Assembly (NCBI RefSeq): GCF_021603645.1
Contig: NZ_BQHJ01000001.1
Span: 124,001 to 188,000 of the forward strand
Direction of reading: 5' to 3'
DNA from: Pseudomonas pseudonitroreducens
GTDB lineage: Bacteria > Pseudomonadota > Gammaproteobacteria > Pseudomonadales > Pseudomonadaceae
DNA length: 64,000 nt
Below the pieces are notes generated by a model. The model saw nothing but the letters and a program-made list of their open reading frames with translations. It had not been told where the DNA came from and did no database searches. Position 1 is the stretch's first letter. Each line of letters opens with the position of its first letter. A program made the translations under genes and the position numbers. This document shows, piece by piece, positions 8,092 through 18,278 of this stretch.

Positions 8092-9288
8092 TTATAGGCT
8101 CTGAACGAACTTTTTGATCCGCTCGGCCGCTTCCACGCATTCCGCCAGCGGCGCGACCAACGCCATGCGCACGCGATTGGCGCCCGGATTCTCGCCATTC
8201 ACTTCGCGCGACAGGTACGAGCCCGGCACCACGGTGACGTGTTGCGCATCGAACAGGCCGCGGCAGAACTCGGTGTCGGCAATCGGCGTCTTCGCCCACA
8301 GGTAGAAGCTGCCATCGGGGCGCTGCACGTCGAGCACGCCGGCGAGGATGTCCAGCACGGCGTCGAACTTCTCGCGGTACAGGTCGCGGTTGGCGCGCAC
8401 GTGGTCTTCGTCCTTCCAGGCGGCGACGCTGGCCAGTTGGGTCTGAACCGGCATGGCGCAGCCGTGGTAGGTGCGATAGAGGAGGAATTTCTTCAGCACT
8501 TCGGCGTCGCCGGCAACGAAGCCCGAGCGCAGGCCCGGCAGGTTGGAGCGCTTGGACAGACTGTGGAACACCACGCAGCGCTTGAAGTCATTGCGACCCA
8601 GCTCGGCGCAGGCGGTCAGCAGGCCGGCTGGCGGGTTCTGCTCGTCGAAGTACAGCTCGCTGTAGCACTCGTCGGCGGCGATCACGAAGTCATGCTCATC
8701 GGCCAGGGCGATCAGCTTCTTCAGGGTCTCCAGCGGCACCAGCGCGCCGGTGGGGTTGCCCGGCGAGCAGAGGAAGAGGATCTGGCAGCGTGCCCAGACG
8801 TCCGCCGGTACGGCGTCGAAGTCCGGATTGAAGCCGTTGTCTTCCAGGCACGGCAGGTAGTGCGGCTCGGCGCCGGCCAGCAGGGCCGCACCTTCGTAGA
8901 TCTGGTAGAACGGGTTCGGGCTGATCACCAGTCCCTTGGCGTTGCGGTCGACTACGGTCTGGGTGAAGGCGAACAGCGCTTCGCGAGTGCCGTTCACCGG
9001 CAGCACGTGGCGCGCGGCGTCCAGCCAGCCTGCCGGCACCTGGAAGCGGCGCTCGCACCAGGCGGCGATGGCTTCGCGCAGGGCCGGGATGCCCAGGGTG
9101 GTCGGGTAGACGGCCATCTGGTCGAGGCTGTCGGCCAGGGCCTTGGCGACGAACTCCGGCGAGCGGTGCTTGGGCTCACCGATGGACAGTGCGATGGGCT
9201 TGAGGTCCGCCGGCGGCTGGGCTCCGGCCAGCAAGGCGCGGAGCTTCTCGAAGGGGTAGGGCTGGAGCGAGTCGAGGGCAGGGTTCAT
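8092..9288 (-). CDS. dapC: Succinyldiaminopimelate transaminase DapC
   Basis: PLP-dependent class I/II aminotransferase of 398 residues, making N-succinyl-LL-2,6-diaminopimelate in the succinylase lysine pathway. The PLP lysine is K246 in HSLSKRSNLPG, and the cofactor-binding AADECYSELYF and SPGNPTGAL segments are present. Identification as DapC rather than a generic aminotransferase rests on its position next to glnD and near dapD, as in P. aeruginosa. It starts 38 bases after the glnD stop on the same strand. Confidence 0.92.
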   Translation of the reverse strand: MNPALDSLQPYPFEKLRALLAGAQPPADLKPIALSIGEPKHRSPEFVAKALADSLDQMAVYPTTLGIPALREAIAAWCERRFQVPAGWLDAARHVLPVNGTREALFAFTQTVVDRNAKGLVISPNPFYQIYEGAALLAGAEPHYLPCLEDNGFNPDFDAVPADVWARCQILFLCSPGNPTGALVPLETLKKLIALADEHDFVIAADECYSELYFDEQNPPAGLLTACAELGRNDFKRCVVFHSLSKRSNLPGLRSGFVAGDAEVLKKFLLYRTYHGCAMPVQTQLASVAAWKDEDHVRANRDLYREKFDAVLDILAGVLDVQRPDGSFYLWAKTPIADTEFCRGLFDAQHVTVVPGSYLSREVNGENPGANRVRMALVAPLAECVEAAERIKKFVQSL

Positions 9289-9326
9289 GGCAAGGCTCTT
9301 TTTTCTGACTTTTTACAAGATCGGGA

Positions 9327-12026
9327 CTAGATGCTGATGCGCACCGGCATGGTCTGTTGGCCGCCATCCGAGAGGATATCCACCAGGGCGGTCTGGATTC
9401 GTTTGCACAGCTCAGGATCGGCAAGCGGCTGGTTGTGCGCATCGGTAACGAAGAATACGTCTTCCACGCGCTCGCCCAGGGTGGCGATCTTGGCGTTCTG
9501 CACCGACAGGTCGAAGTCCAGGAACAGCCCGCCGATGCGCGCCAGCAGGCCGGGGCGATCCGGCGCGGTGACTTCCAGTACGCTGACCTGGCGCGCCGCG
9601 TCGGTGGAGATGGTCACCTGCGGGGCGAAGGCGAAGTGCTTGAGCTGGCGCGGCACGCGGCGCTGGATGATGGTCGGATATTCGTCCGGGTCCTTCAGGG
9701 CGTTGACCAGTCCTTCGCGAATTTCTTCGACCCGTGCTGGATTGTTGCCGATCGAGCCGCCATCTGCATCGAGCACTATGTAGGTGTCGAGGGTGAACAG
9801 GCTGGTGGAGGTGATGATCCGCGCGTCCTGAATGTTCAGGTTGAGTTGGTCCATCGCCGCCACGGTCACGGCGAAGAAGTCGTGCTGGTCGCCGGCATAG
9901 ATGAAGATCTGCGTGCCGCCCTCGAACTCGCGCTGGGCGGTTTCCTTGATCAGCACCAGCGGGGTGCCGTCGTCCGGGTGCTGGAGGATGGCCTCGGTGT
10001 GCCAGGCAACGTCGGCGGCGCTGTGACGCAGGAAATAGTCGTCGCCCAACTGGCTCCAGAGCTGCTCGGCGTCGTCCTGGTCGATGCCGCCGCGTACCAG
10101 GATGTCGATGGCCGCGCTCTGCGTCTGGCGAATCTGCTCCTCGCGGTCCACCGGGTTCTCCAGGCCGCGACGCAACGCGCGCTTGGTCTCGGTGTAGAGC
10201 TGGCGCAGCAGGCTGGCGCGCCAGGAGTTCCACAGCGTCGGGTTGGTGGCGTTGATGTCGGCCACGGTGAGCACGTAGAGGTAGTCCAGGTAGGTCTGGT
10301 TGCCCATCAGCTGGGCGAAGTCGTAGATCACCTGCGGGTCGGAGAGGTCCTTGCGCTGGGCGGTGGTCGACATGATCAGGTGGTTCTGCACCAGCCAGGA
10401 CACCAGGTTGGTATCCCACGGCGGCAGCTGGTGGCGCTGGCAGAAGTGCTCGGCGTCCACCGCGCCCAGTTCCGAGTGGTCGCCGCCGCGGCCCTTGGCG
10501 ATGTCGTGGTAGAGCCCGGCGATGTAGATCAGCTCGGGCTTGGGCAGGCGCTCCATGATCTTGCTGGCCAGCGGGTACTTCTCCGCCATGTCCGGGCGGC
10601 GCAGCTTGCGCAGGTGCTTGATCAGGTTGAGGGTGTGCGCGTCCACCGTATAGATGTGGAACAGGTCGTGCTGCATCTGCCCGACGATCAGGCCGAACTC
10701 CGGCAGGTAGCGCCCGAGGATGCCGTAGCGGTTCATCCGCCGCAGGTTGCGGTGGATGCCTTCCTTGCACTTGAACAGCTCGATGAACAGGCTGGTGTTG
10801 CGGATGTCGTGGCGGAAGTCGTCGTCGATCAGGTGGCGGCTGTCACGCAGCAGCCGGATCGTGTCGGCGCGCACGCCCTTGATCTCGGGGTGCTGGGCAA
10901 GTAGCACGAAGATTTCCAGCAGGGCGAACGGGGTGCGCTTGAAGACGTTGGCGTGGGTGACTTCCAGGTAGCCGTCGCGCAACTGGAAGCGGCTGTTGAG
11001 CGGCAGGATCTGGCCGTTCTCGCCGGCCCGCAGTATCACTTCCTCGAAGTGCTGCATGATCAGGTCGTTCAGCTCGGACACCGCCATCACCACCCGGTAG
11101 TACTTCTGCATGAAGCGCTCGACGGCCAGCTTCGCGTCGTTGCCTTCATAGCCGAGCATCCCGGCAATGCGCCGTTGATGGTCGAACAGCAGCCGGTCCT
11201 CGGCGCGGCCGGCGAGCATGTGCAGGGCGTAGCGGACCTTCCAGAGGAATTCCTGGCTGGAGGCCAGCACCGCGCATTCGCTCTCGACCAGGAAGCCCTC
11301 GCGCACCAGGGCGTGCAGGTTGAGGCTGCCGAAATGCCGGCGGGCGACCCAGAGCAGAGTCTGGATGTCACGCAGGCCGCCGGGCGAGCCCTTTACGTTG
11401 GGCTCGAGATTGTATTCGGTGTCGTTGTATTTGGTGTGGCGGTGAATCTGTTCCTTGCGCTTGGCCAGGTAGAACTGCCCGCTGGGCCACATCTGCTTTG
11501 CACTGGTGGCTTCGAGCATGCGCTGGCGCAGGCTGTCCGGGCCGGAGATGGTCCGGCATTCCATCAGGTTGGTGACCACGGTGAGGTCGGCACGCGCTTC
11601 CTCGGCGCATTCGGCGACCGAGCGCACGCTCTGGCCGACTTCCAGGCCGATGTCCCAGAGCAGGGTGAGGAAGCCTTCGATGGGCTCGCGGAAAATCTCC
11701 TGGTCTTCGCTGTCGAGCAGGATCAGCAGGTCGATGTCCGAGTGCGGGTGCAGTTCGCCGCGCCCATAGCCGCCCACGGCGACCAGTGCGATGTCGGCGT
11801 CGTCGCCCCAGTCGAAGCGATTCCAGGCCTGCTGCAGGATCTGGTCGACGAACCAGGCGCGGTCTTCGATCAGCCGGCGGATATCGCGGCCGCCGTTGAA
11901 GCGGGCGTCGAGCACCTCGTTGGCCTGACGGATGGCCTTCTTGAAGGCGGCGATGGGGCTGGATTTGAGGGCCAGTTCCGCCTGGAACTGCCCACGGTCG
12001 AACAACTCGGGATCCACCTGCGGCAT
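9327..12026 (-). CDS. glnD: Bifunctional uridylyltransferase/uridylyl-removing enzyme GlnD
   Basis: Senses glutamine and adds or removes UMP on PII proteins, controlling nitrogen assimilation. The product has 899 residues from the ATG at 12026, preceded by AGGAAGG. The nucleotidyltransferase motif [16 protein letters not shown] is at residues 85-100. The HD phosphohydrolase motif [14 protein letters not shown] lies mid-protein, and two ACT domains follow at the C-terminus (ending in TMPVRISI). Upstream in-frame codons reach 12170 but look non-coding. It is followed closely by dapC. Confidence 0.96.
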   Translation of the reverse strand: MPQVDPELFDRGQFQAELALKSSPIAAFKKAIRQANEVLDARFNGGRDIRRLIEDRAWFVDQILQQAWNRFDWGDDADIALVAVGGYGRGELHPHSDIDLLILLDSEDQEIFREPIEGFLTLLWDIGLEVGQSVRSVAECAEEARADLTVVTNLMECRTISGPDSLRQRMLEATSAKQMWPSGQFYLAKRKEQIHRHTKYNDTEYNLEPNVKGSPGGLRDIQTLLWVARRHFGSLNLHALVREGFLVESECAVLASSQEFLWKVRYALHMLAGRAEDRLLFDHQRRIAGMLGYEGNDAKLAVERFMQKYYRVVMAVSELNDLIMQHFEEVILRAGENGQILPLNSRFQLRDGYLEVTHANVFKRTPFALLEIFVLLAQHPEIKGVRADTIRLLRDSRHLIDDDFRHDIRNTSLFIELFKCKEGIHRNLRRMNRYGILGRYLPEFGLIVGQMQHDLFHIYTVDAHTLNLIKHLRKLRRPDMAEKYPLASKIMERLPKPELIYIAGLYHDIAKGRGGDHSELGAVDAEHFCQRHQLPPWDTNLVSWLVQNHLIMSTTAQRKDLSDPQVIYDFAQLMGNQTYLDYLYVLTVADINATNPTLWNSWRASLLRQLYTETKRALRRGLENPVDREEQIRQTQSAAIDILVRGGIDQDDAEQLWSQLGDDYFLRHSAADVAWHTEAILQHPDDGTPLVLIKETAQREFEGGTQIFIYAGDQHDFFAVTVAAMDQLNLNIQDARIITSTSLFTLDTYIVLDADGGSIGNNPARVEEIREGLVNALKDPDEYPTIIQRRVPRQLKHFAFAPQVTISTDAARQVSVLEVTAPDRPGLLARIGGLFLDFDLSVQNAKIATLGERVEDVFFVTDAHNQPLADPELCKRIQTALVDILSDGGQQTMPVRISI

Positions 12027-12173
12027 GGCGGCCTTCCTGATCAATGGCTTAGGGGAGGGCAGGGGCAAGAGGGCGGTCGGGCCTGGGCGCTTGGCGCCAG
12101 GCCCGGCAGCCGTGCCGGGCCGGGATTTGTATGTTCTACCCAGCCGTCGGCGAGATTGCAAACCACACAAAAT

Positions 12174-12256
12174 CTGCTGCGCGTCGGCATAACTGCGTTA
12201 AAAACAGGCTAGGACTGCTCATTTACAGCGCGTAAACTCCGCGTCCTCGCCTGTTT
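12174..12256 (-). repeat. Palindromic intergenic element, copy B
   Basis: Reverse-oriented copy of the element at 3990-4071, within the 329-base gene-free stretch 12027-12355 between glnD and map. The outer stem pairs 12202-12215 with 12243-12256 (14 bases, one mismatch). The core 12216-12242 is near-identical to copy A, with one extra base in the inner loop. The flank CTGCTGCGC (12174-12182) is the complement of the copy A flank. The rest of the gap (12260-12355) has further GC-rich palindromic bits such as CGCTGGCG and CTTCGGGCCAG but nothing I can name. Confidence 0.75.
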
Positions 12257-12355
12257 GATTCGCTGGCGCTCACCCTTCGGGCCAGCCTGCGGCTGTTACT
12301 CCCGTTGGTCGTTGCGCCTTGTTCTGCTCTAGCTCGCAAGATTTTGAACAGCCAT

Positions 12356-13138
12356 TCAGGCCGAGGTGCGCGGGAAGCTTTCGTCGTTGCGCAGGGTGAG
12401 GATCTCGTAGCCGTCGGCGGTGACCAGCACGGTGTGCTCCCATTGCGCGGACAGCTTGCGGTCCTTGGTGATGGCCGTCCAGCCATCACCCAGCAGGCGG
12501 GTTTCCGGGCGGCCCTGGTTGATCATCGGCTCGATGGTGAAGATCATGCCTTCCTTCAGTTCCAGGCCGGTGCCGGCGCGGCCGTAGTGCAGCACCTGGG
12601 GCTCCTCGTGGAACACCTTGCCGATGCCGTGGCCGCAGTACTCGCGCACCACGGAGAAGCCGTTCTTCTCGGCGTACTTCTGGATCACTTCGCCGACGTC
12701 ACCCAGGCGCGCGCCCGGCTTGACCAGTGCAATGCCCTTGTACATGCATTCCTGGGTGATCTGGCAGAGGCGGTCAGCCCATTCCGGGGTCTTGCCGACC
12801 GAGAACATCTTGCTGGTATCGCCGTGGTAGCCGTCCTTGATTACGGTGACATCGATGTTGACGATGTCGCCTTCCTTGAGCGGCTTCTCGTTGGGAATGC
12901 CGTGGCACACCACGTGGTTGATCGAGGTGCAGATCGACTTGGGGAAGCCCTTGTAGTTCAGCGGCGCGGGAATGGCCTTCTGCACGTTGACGATGTAGTC
13001 GTGGCAGATGCGGTCCAGTTCGTCGGTGGTGACGCCGGGCTTGACGTGTTCGCCGATCATTTCCAGCACTTCGGCGGCCAGACGGCCGGCGACGCGCATT
13101 TTCTCGATGTCTTCGGGCGTCTTGATGGTGACGGTCAT
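12356..13138 (-). CDS. map: Type I methionine aminopeptidase
   Basis: Removes the initiator methionine from nascent proteins. The 260-residue protein has the pita-bread metalloprotease signature, with metal ligands in DIVNIDVTVIKDGYHGDTSKMF (two Asp), CGHGIGKVFHEEP (His) and the C-terminal EPMINQG and WEHTVLVT glutamates. A GAAGAGAAG purine run precedes the ATG. It is divergent from rpsB, the standard arrangement in gammaproteobacteria; both genes share the 320-base spacer 13139-13458. Confidence 0.96.
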   Translation of the reverse strand: MTVTIKTPEDIEKMRVAGRLAAEVLEMIGEHVKPGVTTDELDRICHDYIVNVQKAIPAPLNYKGFPKSICTSINHVVCHGIPNEKPLKEGDIVNIDVTVIKDGYHGDTSKMFSVGKTPEWADRLCQITQECMYKGIALVKPGARLGDVGEVIQKYAEKNGFSVVREYCGHGIGKVFHEEPQVLHYGRAGTGLELKEGMIFTIEPMINQGRPETRLLGDGWTAITKDRKLSAQWEHTVLVTADGYEILTLRNDESFPRTSA

Positions 13139-13287
13139 GCGACTTCTCTTCAGGCGCTGCGTACGCGCGGGTAAATGAGAGGAATACGCAAGTCTATCAG
13201 ATTCGGCGCTCTTCTATTAAGGGTGGCCGGCCGAGGGAGCCGGTCGGGTAAGGCGCTGGGGGGCGCTGCCGAACGTCCTTGCGGGTT

Positions 13288-13458
13288 TTGTTCTGGCCAA
13301 GGTTGTGGTATAAAGCGCCCCGCTCCGGAGGCTACGGCCATTTCGGAGCATTAACCCACACATGCATCGACACGATGGCCTGGGTGCCCTTTCGACACAG
13401 TCGGAGGGTTGGCCGTTGGGATGCATGGAGGCCTAACCCGACTTATCGAGGAACTATC
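13288..13458 (+). promoter_or_regulatory. rpsB promoter and S2 leader region
   Basis: The 320 bases between map and rpsB (13139-13458) hold no gene. A -10 element TATAAA is at 13309-13314, with TTGTTC (13288-13293, spacing 15) as the nearest -35 candidate. The resulting leader of about 140 bases is GC-rich and hairpin-prone, for example CTCCGGAGG and GGTTGGCC...GGAGGCC segments. In gammaproteobacteria the rpsB leader binds ribosomal protein S2 for autogenous repression; that this leader does so is inference from position and structure-richness. Confidence 0.5.
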
Positions 13459-14199
13459 ATGTCCCAAGTCAATATGCGCGATATGCTGAAGGCCGGTGTG
13501 CACTTCGGCCACCAGACCCGTTACTGGAACCCGAAAATGGGCAAGTTCATTTTCGGCGCGCGCAACAAGATCCACATCATCAACCTCGAAAAAACCCTGC
13601 CGATGTTCAACGAGGCCCTGACCTTCGTTGAGCGCCTGGCCCAGGGCAAGAACAAGATCCTGTTCGTCGGCACCAAGCGTTCCGCTGGCAAGATCGTTCG
13701 CGAAGAAGCTGCCCGTTGCGGCATGCCGTACGTCGACCACCGTTGGCTGGGCGGCATGCTCACCAACTACAAGACCATTCGTCAGTCGATCAAGCGTCTG
13801 CGCGAGCTGGAAGTGCAGTCCCAGGACGGTACCTTCGCCAAGCTGACCAAGAAAGAAGCTCTGATGCGCTCCCGTGATCTGGAAAAACTGGATCGCAGCC
13901 TGGGCGGCATCAAGGACATGGGCGGCCTGCCGGACGCTCTGTTCGTGATCGACGTTGACCACGAGCGCATTGCTATCACCGAAGCCAACAAGCTGGGCAT
14001 CCCGGTCATTGGCGTCGTCGATACCAACAGCAGCCCGGAAGGCGTTGACTATGTTATCCCGGGTAACGACGACGCCATCCGCGCCGTACAGCTGTACCTG
14101 GGCTCCATGGCTGAAGCCGTACTGCGTGGCAAGAACGCCGGTGGCGTGACTGCTGACGAGTTCGTAGAAGAAGCTCCGGCCGAGTCCGCCGAAGGCTGA
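13459..14199 (+). CDS. rpsB: 30S ribosomal protein S2
   Basis: The 246-residue S2 protein of the small subunit. Start at 13459 ([19 protein letters not shown]) chosen by the universal S2 N-terminus; upstream in-frame codons lie in the leader. Typical segments [17 protein letters not shown] and [12 protein letters not shown] are present, and the C-terminus is acidic ([10 protein letters not shown]). It heads the long rpsB-rnhB array and is separated from tsf by a hairpin that could attenuate read-through. Confidence 0.98.
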   Translation: MSQVNMRDMLKAGVHFGHQTRYWNPKMGKFIFGARNKIHIINLEKTLPMFNEALTFVERLAQGKNKILFVGTKRSAGKIVREEAARCGMPYVDHRWLGGMLTNYKTIRQSIKRLRELEVQSQDGTFAKLTKKEALMRSRDLEKLDRSLGGIKDMGGLPDALFVIDVDHERIAITEANKLGIPVIGVVDTNSSPEGVDYVIPGNDDAIRAVQLYLGSMAEAVLRGKNAGGVTADEFVEEAPAESAEG

Positions 14200-14203
14200 T
14201 TCC

Positions 14204-14253
14204 AGGACGTCCAGACGTCCTGCGGTGCGCGGAAAGGGGGCTAGGCCCCCTTT
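14204..14253 (+). terminator. rpsB-tsf intercistronic hairpins/attenuator
   Basis: Right after the rpsB stop there is an 8-base inverted repeat (14204-14211 with 14214-14221). It is followed by a 9-base stem AAAGGGGGC/GCCCCCTTT (14233-14241 with 14245-14253) ending in a run of five T. This is a terminator-like structure inside an operon; partial termination here would set a high S2 to EF-Ts ratio, as reported for rpsB-tsf in enteric bacteria. Confidence 0.75.
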
Positions 14254-14324
14254 TTGCCACCCTGTAAATTCCGCCCGGGTAGCCGGGCGATCTGGTTTTG
14301 AGAGCAACTCAAGAGGATTTCGAA

Positions 14325-15194
14325 ATGGCAGAAATTACTGCAGCACTGGTCAAGGAACTGCGTGAGCGTACCGGCCAGGGCATGATGGAGTGCAAGAAGG
14401 CACTGGTAGCCGCCGAAGGCGATATCGAGAAAGCCATCGACGACATGCGCGCTTCCGGCGCCATCAAGGCAGCCAAGAAGGCCGGCAACATTGCCGCCGA
14501 AGGCGCCATCGCCGCCAAAGTGGCTGATGATGCCAAGTCCGCTACCATCATCGAAGTCAACTCGCAGACCGACTTCCTGGCCCTGCAGGACGACTTCAAG
14601 AACTTCGTGGCTGCCAGCCTGGACAAGGCCGTTGCCCAGAAGCTGACCGACGCCGCTCCGCTGATCGCGGAACAAGAGTCGGCCCGTGAAGCCCTGGTCG
14701 CCAAGTGCGGCGAGAACGTCAACATCCGTCGTCTGGCTCGCGCCGAAGGTGACGTGGTTGGCGCCTACCTGCACGGCCACCGCATCGGCGTTCTGGTCAC
14801 CCTGAAGGGCGGCAACGCTGAACTGGCTCGTGACATCGCCATGCACATCGCTGCCAGCAACCCGCAGTTCCTCGATCCGTCGCAGGTTTCCGAAGAAGCC
14901 GTTGCCAAAGAGAAGGAAATCTTCCTCGCTCTGAACGCCGACAAGATCGCCGGCAAGCCGGAAAACATCGTCGAGAACATGGTCAAGGGCCGTATCTCGA
15001 AGTTCCTGGCCGAAGCCAGCCTGGTCGAGCAAGCGTTCGTCAAGGATCCGGAAGTCAAGGTCGGTGACCTGGCCAAGAAAGCCGGCGCTGAAATCGTTTC
15101 CTTCGTTCGCTTCGAAGTAGGCGAAGGCATCGAGAAAGTCGAAGCCGACTTTGCTGCCGAGGTTGCTGCTCAAGTAGCCGCTTCCAAGCAGTAA
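14325..15194 (+). CDS. tsf: Translation elongation factor Ts
   Basis: Guanine-nucleotide exchange factor for EF-Tu, 289 residues. The start at 14325 ([21 protein letters not shown]) follows AAGAGG at 14311-14316; an in-frame codon at 14298 is ignored because it would lie before the Shine-Dalgarno. The EF-Ts signatures at the N-terminal UBA-like domain and [10 protein letters not shown] (EF-Tu contact) are present. After the stop, a hairpin AAGAGGC/GCCTCTT (15222-15228 with 15247-15253) lies in the 206-base gap before pyrH and may be a weak terminator or processing site. Confidence 0.98.
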   Translation: MAEITAALVKELRERTGQGMMECKKALVAAEGDIEKAIDDMRASGAIKAAKKAGNIAAEGAIAAKVADDAKSATIIEVNSQTDFLALQDDFKNFVAASLDKAVAQKLTDAAPLIAEQESAREALVAKCGENVNIRRLARAEGDVVGAYLHGHRIGVLVTLKGGNAELARDIAMHIAASNPQFLDPSQVSEEAVAKEKEIFLALNADKIAGKPENIVENMVKGRISKFLAEASLVEQAFVKDPEVKVGDLAKKAGAEIVSFVRFEVGEGIEKVEADFAAEVAAQVAASKQ

Positions 15195-15400
15195 TAGACA
15201 GTCTCACGACTGTCGCCCCGCAAGAGGCTGCCCGCTAACGCGCGCGGCCTCTTTGCCAAACTGGGGAAGCCAAAAGGGGCGGTTTCCACGGCGCAGGCCC
15301 GCCAGGCGGGTTTAAAGGCGCCGTAAGGCTGGCTGGTCCAAGCTTTCCGCCAGGCGCCCACAAGGCGCACAGTATTCAATCGCCGCAGGAGAAAAAGGTC

Positions 15401-16138
15401 ATGGCTCAGCAGCTGAGCGCTCGTCAACCTCGCTATAAACGCATTCTTCTAAAATTGAGCGGCGAAGCCCTGATGGGCTCCGAGGAGTTCGGCATCGATC
15501 CCAAGGTGCTGGACCGCATGGCGCTGGAGATCGGCCAGCTCGTCGGTATCGGCGTGCAGGTCGGCCTGGTGATCGGTGGTGGCAACCTGTTCCGTGGCGC
15601 GGCGCTGTCCGCAGCCGGCATGGATCGTGTCACCGGCGACCACATGGGCATGCTCGCCACCGTGATGAACGGCCTGGCCATGCGTGATGCCCTGGAGCGC
15701 TCCAACATCACCGCCATCGTCATGTCCGCCATTTCCATGGTCGGCGTGACCGATCACTACGACCGCCGCAAGGCCATGCGCCACCTGAAAAGTGGCGAAG
15801 TGGTGATCTTCTCCGCCGGTACCGGCAACCCGTTCTTCACCACCGATTCCGCCGCCTGCCTGCGCGCCATCGAAATAGATGCTGACGTAGTACTCAAGGC
15901 GACCAAGGTGGACGGCGTGTACACTGCCGACCCGTTCAAGGACCCGAATGCCGAGAAGTTCGAACGTCTGACGTACGACGAAGTGCTCGATCGCAAGCTG
16001 GGTGTGATGGATCTCACCGCCATCTGCCTGTGCCGGGACCAGAAAATGCCGCTGCGCGTGTTCAACATGAACAAGCCCGGCGCGCTGCTGAATATTGTTG
16101 TAGGTGGTGCTGAAGGCACCCTGATCGAGGAGGATTGA
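15401..16138 (+). CDS. pyrH: UMP kinase
   Basis: Phosphorylates UMP to UDP in pyrimidine nucleotide synthesis; amino-acid kinase fold, hexameric in bacteria. 245 residues, with KLSGEAL near the N-terminus, GGGNLFRG and the [13 protein letters not shown] segment that binds phosphate. An AGGAG (15387-15391) precedes the ATG. It overlaps frr by almost nothing (one base between stop and start), consistent with a single transcript. Confidence 0.98.
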   Translation: MAQQLSARQPRYKRILLKLSGEALMGSEEFGIDPKVLDRMALEIGQLVGIGVQVGLVIGGGNLFRGAALSAAGMDRVTGDHMGMLATVMNGLAMRDALERSNITAIVMSAISMVGVTDHYDRRKAMRHLKSGEVVIFSAGTGNPFFTTDSAACLRAIEIDADVVLKATKVDGVYTADPFKDPNAEKFERLTYDEVLDRKLGVMDLTAICLCRDQKMPLRVFNMNKPGALLNIVVGGAEGTLIEED

Positions 16139-16139
16139 G

Positions 16140-16697
16140 ATGATCAACGAGATCAAGAAGGAAGCACAGGATCGTATGGGCAAAACCCTGGAAGCCCTGG
16201 GCCATGCCTTCGCCAAGATTCGTACCGGCCGTGCCCACCCGAGCATCCTGGATAGCGTGATGGTGTCCTACTACGGTTCCGACACTCCGCTGCGCCAGGT
16301 CGCCAACGTCACCGTTGAAGACTCCCGCACCCTGGCTCTCAGCGTCTTCGACAAGAGCATGATCCAGGCAGTCGAGAAGGCCATCATGACTTCCGACCTG
16401 GGCCTGAACCCGGCCACCGCCGGCACCACCATTCGCGTGCCGATGCCGGCCCTGACCGAAGAAACCCGCAAGGGCTTCACCAAGCAGGCTCGCGCCGAGG
16501 CCGAGCAGGCCCGCGTTTCCGTGCGCAATATCCGCCGCGACGCGCTGGCTCAGCTGAAAGACCTGCAGAAAGAAAAAGAAATCAGCGAGGACGAAGAGCG
16601 TCGCGCTGGTGACGATGTGCAGAAGATCACCGACAAGTTTGTCGCCGAGATCGAAAAGGCCCTCGAGGCCAAGGAAGCGGACCTGATGGCCGTCTGA
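16140..16697 (+). CDS. frr: Ribosome recycling factor
   Basis: Releases ribosomes from mRNA after termination, with EF-G. 185 residues, the canonical length; the three-helix bundle domain carries [12 protein letters not shown] near the N-terminus and the C-terminal helix [19 protein letters not shown]. It begins one base after the pyrH stop and is preceded by GAGGAGG within the end of pyrH. Confidence 0.98.
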   Translation: MINEIKKEAQDRMGKTLEALGHAFAKIRTGRAHPSILDSVMVSYYGSDTPLRQVANVTVEDSRTLALSVFDKSMIQAVEKAIMTSDLGLNPATAGTTIRVPMPALTEETRKGFTKQARAEAEQARVSVRNIRRDALAQLKDLQKEKEISEDEERRAGDDVQKITDKFVAEIEKALEAKEADLMAV

Positions 16698-16713
16698 CGG
16701 CCGGGCTCTCGTC

Positions 16714-17469
16714 ATGGAAAAGACCAAGCAGGTGACGCCCGTGCCTCGGCACGTGGCGATCATCATGGACGGCAACAATCGCTGGGCGAAGAAGCGCTTC
16801 ATGCCTGGTGTCGCCGGACACAAGGCTGGCGTGGACGCCGTTCGTGCGGTGATCAAGACCTGCGCCGAGGCAGGCGTCGAAGTGCTGACGCTGTTCGCCT
16901 TCTCCAGCGAGAACTGGCAGCGCCCGGCCGATGAGGTCGGTGCGCTGATGGAGCTGTTCCTCATGGCCCTGCGCCGTGAGGTGCGCAAGCTCAGCGCCAA
17001 TGGCATTCGCCTGCGCATCATCGGTGATCGCAGCCGCTTCGCTCCTGAATTGCAGGCAGCGATGCGCGAGGCCGAGGCGTTGACCGCCAATGGCAGCAGC
17101 ATGTTGTTGCAGGTGGCGGCGAACTATGGCGGCCAGTGGGATATCACCCAGGCGGCCCAGCGTCTCGCTCGTGAAGTGCAGGCCGGCCATCTGTCGGCGG
17201 ATGACATCACCCCGGAGCTGATCCAGGGTTGCCTCTCCACTGGCGATCAGCCATTGCCCGACCTGTGCATCCGCACCGGTGGCGAACATCGCATCAGCAA
17301 CTTCCTTCTGTGGCAGCTGGCCTACGCCGAGCTGTATTTCTCCGATCTCTACTGGCCCGATTTCAAGCACGAAGCCATGCAGGCTGCGTTGCAGGACTAC
17401 GCCTCTCGTCAGCGCCGCTTCGGCAAGACCAGCGAGCAGGTCGAGGCCGAGGCACCCCCGTCATGTTGA
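16714..17469 (+). CDS. uppS: Undecaprenyl diphosphate synthase
   Basis: cis-Prenyltransferase making the C55 lipid carrier for peptidoglycan and O-antigen. 251 residues. The catalytic Asp is in VAIIMDGNNRWA near the N-terminus; FSSENWQRP and the C-terminal signature DLCIRTGGEHRISNFLLWQ are present. Its last codons overlap the start of cdsA by seven bases. Confidence 0.97.
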   Translation: MEKTKQVTPVPRHVAIIMDGNNRWAKKRFMPGVAGHKAGVDAVRAVIKTCAEAGVEVLTLFAFSSENWQRPADEVGALMELFLMALRREVRKLSANGIRLRIIGDRSRFAPELQAAMREAEALTANGSSMLLQVAANYGGQWDITQAAQRLAREVQAGHLSADDITPELIQGCLSTGDQPLPDLCIRTGGEHRISNFLLWQLAYAELYFSDLYWPDFKHEAMQAALQDYASRQRRFGKTSEQVEAEAPPSC

Positions 17470-18278
17470 AACAACGAATCATCACGGCGCTGATCCTGTT
17501 GCCGATCGCGCTGGGTGGTTTCTTCCTGCTCGATGGCGCGGCGTTCTCGCTGTTCATCGGTCTGGTGGTGAGCCTTGGTGCCTGGGAATGGGCGCGTCTG
17601 GCTGGTTACAACGAGCAGGCTGCCCGTGTTGCTTACGCTGCGCTGGTCGCCGTGCTGATGCTGGTATTGGCCTGGCTGCCGCAACTGGCGGGCGGCGTGC
17701 TGGTGTTGGCGCTGCTCTGGTGGGGCCTGGCGACCATCATGGTGCTGACCTACCCGGACAGTGCATCGAGCTGGGGCGGCCGTTGGCGCCGCTTGCTGAT
17801 CGGCCTGTTGATCCTGCTGCCGGCCTGGCAAGGGCTGGTGCTGCTCAAGCAATGGCCGCTGTCCAACTGGCTGATCGTCGCCGTGATGGTGCTGGTCTGG
17901 GCCGCCGACATCGGTGCCTACTTCTCCGGCAAGGCCTTCGGCAAGCGCAAGCTCGCTCCGCGCGTCAGTCCGGGCAAGAGCTGGGAAGGTTTCTTCGGGG
18001 GCATGGCGCTGTGTCTGGCGATTACCGTCGCCGTCTCCATCTATCGTGACTGGACGGTTCGCGAGCTGTTGCTGGCGTTGCCTTGTGCGGCCATCGTGGT
18101 GGCCTTGTCGGTCATCGGTGACCTCACCGAAAGCATGTTCAAGCGCCAGGCCGGCCTCAAGGACAGCAGCAACCTGCTGCCGGGCCATGGAGGCGTGCTT
18201 GACCGCATCGACAGCCTGACCGCAGCGATCCCGGTATTCACCGCGCTGCTCTGGGCCGTAGGCTGGGGTACGCCGTGA
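17463..18278 (+). CDS. cdsA: Phosphatidate cytidylyltransferase
   Basis: Makes CDP-diacylglycerol, the precursor of all phospholipids. 271 residues from the ATG at 17463, which overlaps the uppS stop; the open frame upstream lies inside uppS. It is polytopic with about eight hydrophobic segments and ends with the family signature [18 protein letters not shown] followed by DRIDS. Its stop codon overlaps the dxr GTG start. Confidence 0.96.
   Translation: MLKQRIITALILLPIALGGFFLLDGAAFSLFIGLVVSLGAWEWARLAGYNEQAARVAYAALVAVLMLVLAWLPQLAGGVLVLALLWWGLATIMVLTYPDSASSWGGRWRRLLIGLLILLPAWQGLVLLKQWPLSNWLIVAVMVLVWAADIGAYFSGKAFGKRKLAPRVSPGKSWEGFFGGMALCLAITVAVSIYRDWTVRELLLALPCAAIVVALSVIGDLTESMFKRQAGLKDSSNLLPGHGGVLDRIDSLTAAIPVFTALLWAVGWGTP

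Noticed and set aside
9357-12212. Two long plus-strand open frames opposite glnD
   Set aside because: Antisense shadows; GlnD motifs (nucleotidyltransferase, HD, ACT) are all on the minus strand.
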